8,638 bases of DNA from NCBI GenBank assembly GCA_937916355.1, contig CALFTM010000024.1, positions 1-8,638 on the forward strand. The letters are read 5' to 3'. The notes under the pieces were generated by a model. The model saw only the letters and a list, made by a program, of their open reading frames with translations, searched no databases and was not told the origin of the DNA. This document shows, piece by piece, positions 7,101 to 8,638 of the stretch (position 1 is the stretch's first letter; every line of letters begins with the position of its first letter). A program made the translations under genes and the position numbers. This DNA is from an uncultured Bacteroidales bacterium (GTDB lineage Bacteria > Bacteroidota > Bacteroidia > Bacteroidales > Paludibacteraceae).

Positions 7101-8638
7101 ATTCTTATCACCGCCAGAGATGCTCATTGTCTTTTCTATAACGTTACCACAAGCATCACTAATAGTATAAGTACGGGTAACTTTCCATGCGCAATCATCT
7201 CCTTCTACTTTATCTTCATACGTCACACTGACCTCTGAACAATTATCTACAAACATCAATTGAACCTGACTATCCGTGTACAACAAACTCTTATCAATGT
7301 TCGCATAACAATTATTTTGTCCTGTAATGTCAGTTGGCCATTCTTGAGAATCAGACAAACGAGGAGCAACATCATCCTTCAACGTGTAGGTATAAACCCA
7401 CTCGCTACTCTTTCCACAATCAGTATAGGTGTAAGTGTACAAAATCTTGCCTGAGCAATCCTTCTTACCACCCGTCCAATCTTCAGAACGGACAATGGTC
7501 GGAGTCAACACTTCACCACAACTATTCTTTGCAACCGGAACACTTTTAGGCTCTTTTGCATCATCAATACATGCAATTACACTACCATTCTGAACATTCT
7601 CATCATCAATGGTTGGAGCCAACTTCTCAATTTTGTAAGTATAAATCCAATCATGACTATGATTTGCACAATCCTTGTAGGTATAAGTATAAGTAACCTC
7701 ACCCTCGCACTCAGGGAATTTGCTCAACACCGGAGTACTTGGAGTCAAGACGTTTCCACAAGCATCTTTCACTATTGGCATCTCATCAGGTTCTTTCAAA
7801 TCGCTCACGCAATTAATTGTAGAGCCAGTATTTTCTGGCATACTGAAATCAGAACGCTTGATCGTTATCTTCTGAACTGTTGAAGTGGCATTACCACATT
7901 GATCCTCAATCGTATAAGTCCTTTTAATTTCAATATCACAATCATCGGAAACGACATCATCCTTAGAACCTACCAAGACAACCTCCATACCACAATTATC
8001 ATCTACGGAAATGCCTTTATTCGTAAGTTCTGATATACTTGTATAAGCCGCCGGTGCATCCGCAACCGTACATCCAACAACCTCCAAATCAACCAACTCT
8101 CCACTTATGACTGGCGCAGTCTGGTCGCTACCGCTCACGCTCATTGTCTTGGTGGTTTCATTGTTGCACTTGTCCTTGATTGTATAGGTACGAGTGACTG
8201 TCCAACCACAATCATCGCCTGTCGTTGCATCGGCATGGCTAACTTCAAATGTACCACAATCTTTGTAAAGTGCCTTAACGTCTTCGTCGCTCAGCAAGCC
8301 GCTGGTGTCGGCGTTGGCTACGCAATTATCTTGATCTTCGATATCTTTTGGCCATGTACCTGCCAACTCAGGGGCGGTCTTATCGCTGCCGCTTACGCTC
8401 ATTGTCTTGGTAGTAGCGTTGTTGCACTTGTCCTTGATGGTGTAAGTACGAGTGACTGTCCAACTACAATCATCACCCGTCGTTGCATCTTCATGAGTAA
8501 CTTCAAATGTGCTACAATCCTTGTAAAGGGCCTTAACGTCTGCGTCACTCATCAAGCCTGTAACATCGGCGTTGGCTACGCAATTATCTTGATCTTCGAT
8601 ATCTTTTGGCCATGTACCTGCCAACTCAGGGGCGGTCT
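4140..8638 (-). CDS. Giant repeat-rich secreted protein with gliding-motility-type (type B) C-terminal sorting domain, 5' end outside the window
   Basis: The frame is open to the right edge: codons upstream of the TTG at 8624 continue the repeat (Thr-Ala-Pro-Glu-Leu), so that TTG is an internal leucine and the true start and signal peptide lie beyond the window. At least 1498 residues are visible; numbers below count the Leu at 8624 as 1. Order: 86-aa HYR-like repeats (two near-identical, through 168), a divergent relative (169-258), two Cys/Tyr-rich repeats (259-418), two more 86-aa-type repeats (419-594), three 80-aa repeats (596-835), six Ig-like modules each opening near a CxG/CPK motif (836-1335), a SprB-like module (1336-1405, with GGTEPYTFMW and IDDIGCKTSDT) and a CHU_C/TIGR04131-like sorting domain (1406-1494). 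Proteins of this build are exported to the surface or medium by the type IX system and usually act in adhesion or gliding; function here is inferred. The Asp/Asn-rich, paired-Cys modules suggest a rigid, possibly calcium-binding stalk. It ends in its own terminator and looks monocistronic at its 3' side. Exact ligand unknown. Confidence 0.9.
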   Translation of the reverse strand, partial: TAPELAGTWPKDIEDQDNCVANADVTGLMSDADVKALYKDCSTFEVTHEDATTGDDCSWTVTRTYTIKDKCNNATTKTMSVSGSDKTAPELAGTWPKDIEDQDNCVANADTSGLLSDEDVKALYKDCGTFEVSHADATTGDDCGWTVTRTYTIKDKCNNETTKTMSVSGSDQTAPVISGELVDLEVVGCTVADAPAAYTSISELTNKGISVDDNCGMEVVLVGSKDDVVSDDCDIEIKRTYTIEDQCGNATSTVQKITIKRSDFSMPENTGSTINCVSDLKEPDEMPIVKDACGNVLTPSTPVLSKFPECEGEVTYTYTYKDCANHSHDWIYTYKIEKLAPTIDDENVQNGSVIACIDDAKEPKSVPVAKNSCGEVLTPTIVRSEDWTGGKKDCSGKILYTYTYTDCGKSSEWVYTYTLKDDVAPRLSDSQEWPTDITGQNNCYANIDKSLLYTDSQVQLMFVDNCSEVSVTYEDKVEGDDCAWKVTRTYTISDACGNVIEKTMSISGGDKNKPNLVGEWPSDVENQSSCYLTADLSGLKDVEFIKSLYSDDCGDLNVSFEDEKVDADCGWSVARTYTISDACNNSVTGKVSVSGKDSEKPVITTLAKNEDLGCNPTIVPPTFEVTDNCDKTVSVDVSPMDVITDGCKKTQSWMATAKDVCGNVADPITITYTWTEDKVKPVISTTAKSEDKGCNPTIVAPTFTVNDNSGEALVATVTTIGVEGDGCAKSQTWTATVSDGCGNEAVPVSITYTWTEDGEKPVIATTAKSEDKGCNPEIVAPTFTVSDNCDTNVSVNVTTTGVQKNGYERSQTWTATAEDACGNKAEPVIITYTWLEDGEDPLTVKMPSDMVICQGEEVNLNPTITGTPTTISWMVEGAEIASDAEMTVSPNKTTTYHFTATANECFSASGAVTITVEEPITFDLKETDLMICEGTTVAFEPINLKGTLSEHPYKWLKNGSVLVTTAQMTDVPTEDALYELVVSGNRCAEVRKSVSVRVEKQPSVSLSLSDNAVCEGSEVTLTATQSNVLGLEWMSRAVGKSGFGVFANGTEETQTVVPTRSIEYRVRTTGNQICPAATSDIVTLMVEPKLEITLPAEITICPKESKVLEAKFSQEPTKIAWMMRNENAANFHPTSYTQSTIEVSPVVTSVYKVIASSANCPNVEAEVVVNVDVVPNWKLTSDQNQICEGDAVTITTDLPQGYKFVWEAKRDGETSYEKLPETESELVDGPSENMTYRLTAYSPAGCPAGEKSLSVKVDKAIDGLLEDLVICDGDTGVMRALVEDNPSYKYYWSDTYDFSNIISRQKSVSVSPKYATPYYLKIENGKCLAEFEADVEVRTLPEIVGFEDYGNRMYRIVVEGGTEPYTFMWGKGSMPTSSDVLQRAIYGFTYDISVIDDIGCKTSDTITIPTYEIEIPESFNPEVEDWVVKNLDRFTGTQVTIYNRWGKVLKKYPVDEFKGWDGTYNGHDMPSTDYWYVISVGEQDREYVGHVTLLRFKR
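4143..4409 (-). other. Type B (CHU_C / gliding motility-associated) C-terminal sorting domain
   Basis: This covers the last 89 residues of the giant protein. Family landmarks are IPESF at the start, VTIYNRWGKVL (1435-1445), GWDGTYNGHDMP (1455-1466), YWYVISVG (1470-1477) and YVGHVTLLR (1483-1491), close to the end of the chain at residue 1494. In known systems this domain directs passage through the outer-membrane type IX translocon. The usual F-x-P-N-G-D-G-x-N-D entry motif is reduced to FNPEVED, so the NGDG loop is missing while the rest is well kept. Confidence 0.9.
4620..6119 (-). repeat. Six tandem Ig-like modules of the CHU_C-associated type (protein level)
   Basis: Residues 836-1335 divide into six units of about 80-88 residues. 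Each has a cysteine near its start (VICQGEEV, MICEGTTV, AVCEGSEV, TICPKESK, QICEGDAV, VICDGDTG), a tryptophan core strand in the middle (for example ISWM, YKWL, LEWM, IAWM, FVWE, YYWS) and a second cysteine near the end. This is the two-cysteine, one-tryptophan pattern of Ig-like beta sandwiches that often precede type B sorting domains. The units are diverged at DNA level, unlike the repeats nearer the N-terminus. Confidence 0.8.
6120..6839 (-). repeat. Three tandem 240-bp (80-aa) repeats in the giant protein gene
   Basis: Exact 80-codon units lie at 6600-6839, 6360-6599 and 6120-6359. Each starts K-P-V-I, has GCNPxIVxPTF and ends CGN...TYTWxED. DNA similarity between the second and third units is strikingly high around 6282-6360 and 6522-6600, where GGTTGGTGCTACGATT and TCCTCGCTTTTTGCTGTGG (plus strand) are shared exactly; the first unit is more diverged. 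The pattern suggests recent duplication or gene conversion between adjacent copies. Such tandem units are likely to vary in number between strains. Confidence 0.85.
6843..7370 (-). repeat. Second pair of 86-aa-type HYR-like repeats (diverged copies)
   Basis: Units at 7104-7370 (residues 419-507) and 6843-7103 (508-594) share with the right-edge pair the frame W-P-x-D-[IV]-x-x-Q-x-x-C, a mid-unit D-x-C/D-D-C, the D-C-x-W-x-V-x-R-T-Y-T-I-x-D-x-C motif and the closing VSG-x-D / ISGGD before a K-P pair. They are much more diverged from each other than the right-edge pair and have lower GC, so they are older duplicates. Confidence 0.8.
7371..7850 (-). repeat. Two Cys/Tyr-rich repeats of a different type
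   Basis: Units at 7620-7850 (residues 259-335) and 7371-7619 (336-418) share a Gly-Ser-x-Ile-x-Cys opening, D-x-KEP, VPV/MPIV, CG-x-VLTP, then TYTYTYKDC or YTYTYTDC and a closing WxYTYxL/I strand. They sit between two blocks of 86-aa-type repeats and are diverged at DNA level. Confidence 0.75.
8121..8636 (-). repeat. Two nearly identical 258-bp tandem repeats, continuing to the window edge
   Basis: Units of exactly 86 codons lie at 8379-8636 and 8121-8378. They agree at 76 of 86 residues, and 73 consecutive bases (8308-8380 and 8566-8638) are identical. Each unit reads TAPEL-AGTWPKDIEDQDNC, then LYKDC, ATTGDDC, TVTRTYTIKDKCNN and KTMSVSGSD. The array runs into the edge, so more copies probably follow. 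The unit resembles HYR-like beta-sandwich domains with four cysteines. Confidence 0.88.

Noticed and set aside
8622..8624. TTG as the start codon of the giant protein
   Set aside because: The frame continues upstream to the window edge with the repeat residues Thr-Ala-Pro-Glu before this Leu, exactly as in the next repeat copy, so it is an internal codon.
6120..8638. CRISPR-like array because of regularly spaced near-identical segments
   Set aside because: The periods (240 and 258 bp) are multiples of three, the units are fully coding and conserved at protein level, and there are no short direct repeats with unique spacers.

Overview
The window looks like chromosomal DNA from a member of the Bacteroidota, most likely of the order Bacteroidales. 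The evidence is a promoter with the Bacteroidota -33/-7 elements (TTTG, 20 nt, TAATTTTG), A-rich rather than Shine-Dalgarno-rich translation starts, a VanZ-like small membrane protein of the type common in the phylum, and a giant secreted protein ending in a gliding-motility-type (CHU_C, type B) C-terminal sorting domain. That domain implies a type IX secretion system elsewhere in the genome. Genus cannot be settled from this sequence.

Layout. At the left edge (1-343, minus) is what remains of a type I restriction-modification operon. A 110-codon open frame reads as the first ~62 residues of HsdM joined directly to its last ~47 residues, with the catalytic methyltransferase core missing. Its stop codon overlaps, in ATGA, the start of a second gene that leaves the window (probably hsdS). 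A 202-bp divergent intergenic region (344-545) follows, then a VanZ-family membrane protein (546-947, plus). A short convergent gap holds a bidirectional hairpin terminator. Then comes a cobalamin-dependent methionine synthase (1030-3795, minus) with homocysteine, folate, cap and B12 domains but no AdoMet-dependent reactivation domain. Its start is preceded by a 344-bp region carrying a good promoter, a leader of about 195 nt with a possible 23-residue upstream ORF, and the terminator of the next gene.

The right half (4140-8638, minus) is the 3' part of a very large surface or secreted protein gene that is open through the right edge. From its N-terminal side it reads: two nearly identical 86-aa HYR-like repeats, a divergent relative, two shorter Cys/Tyr-rich repeats, two more 86-aa-type repeats, three 80-aa repeats, six Ig-like modules of the 'ICxG' kind, one SprB-like module and the C-terminal sorting domain.

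The genes do not form one pathway: a restriction remnant, a membrane protein of unknown role, one-carbon/methionine metabolism and a secreted adhesin-like protein sit side by side as separate transcription units. The items most worth a second look are the core-deleted HsdM, the MetH lacking its reactivation domain together with its long leader, and the repeat architecture of the giant protein. No clearly new multi-gene system is visible.
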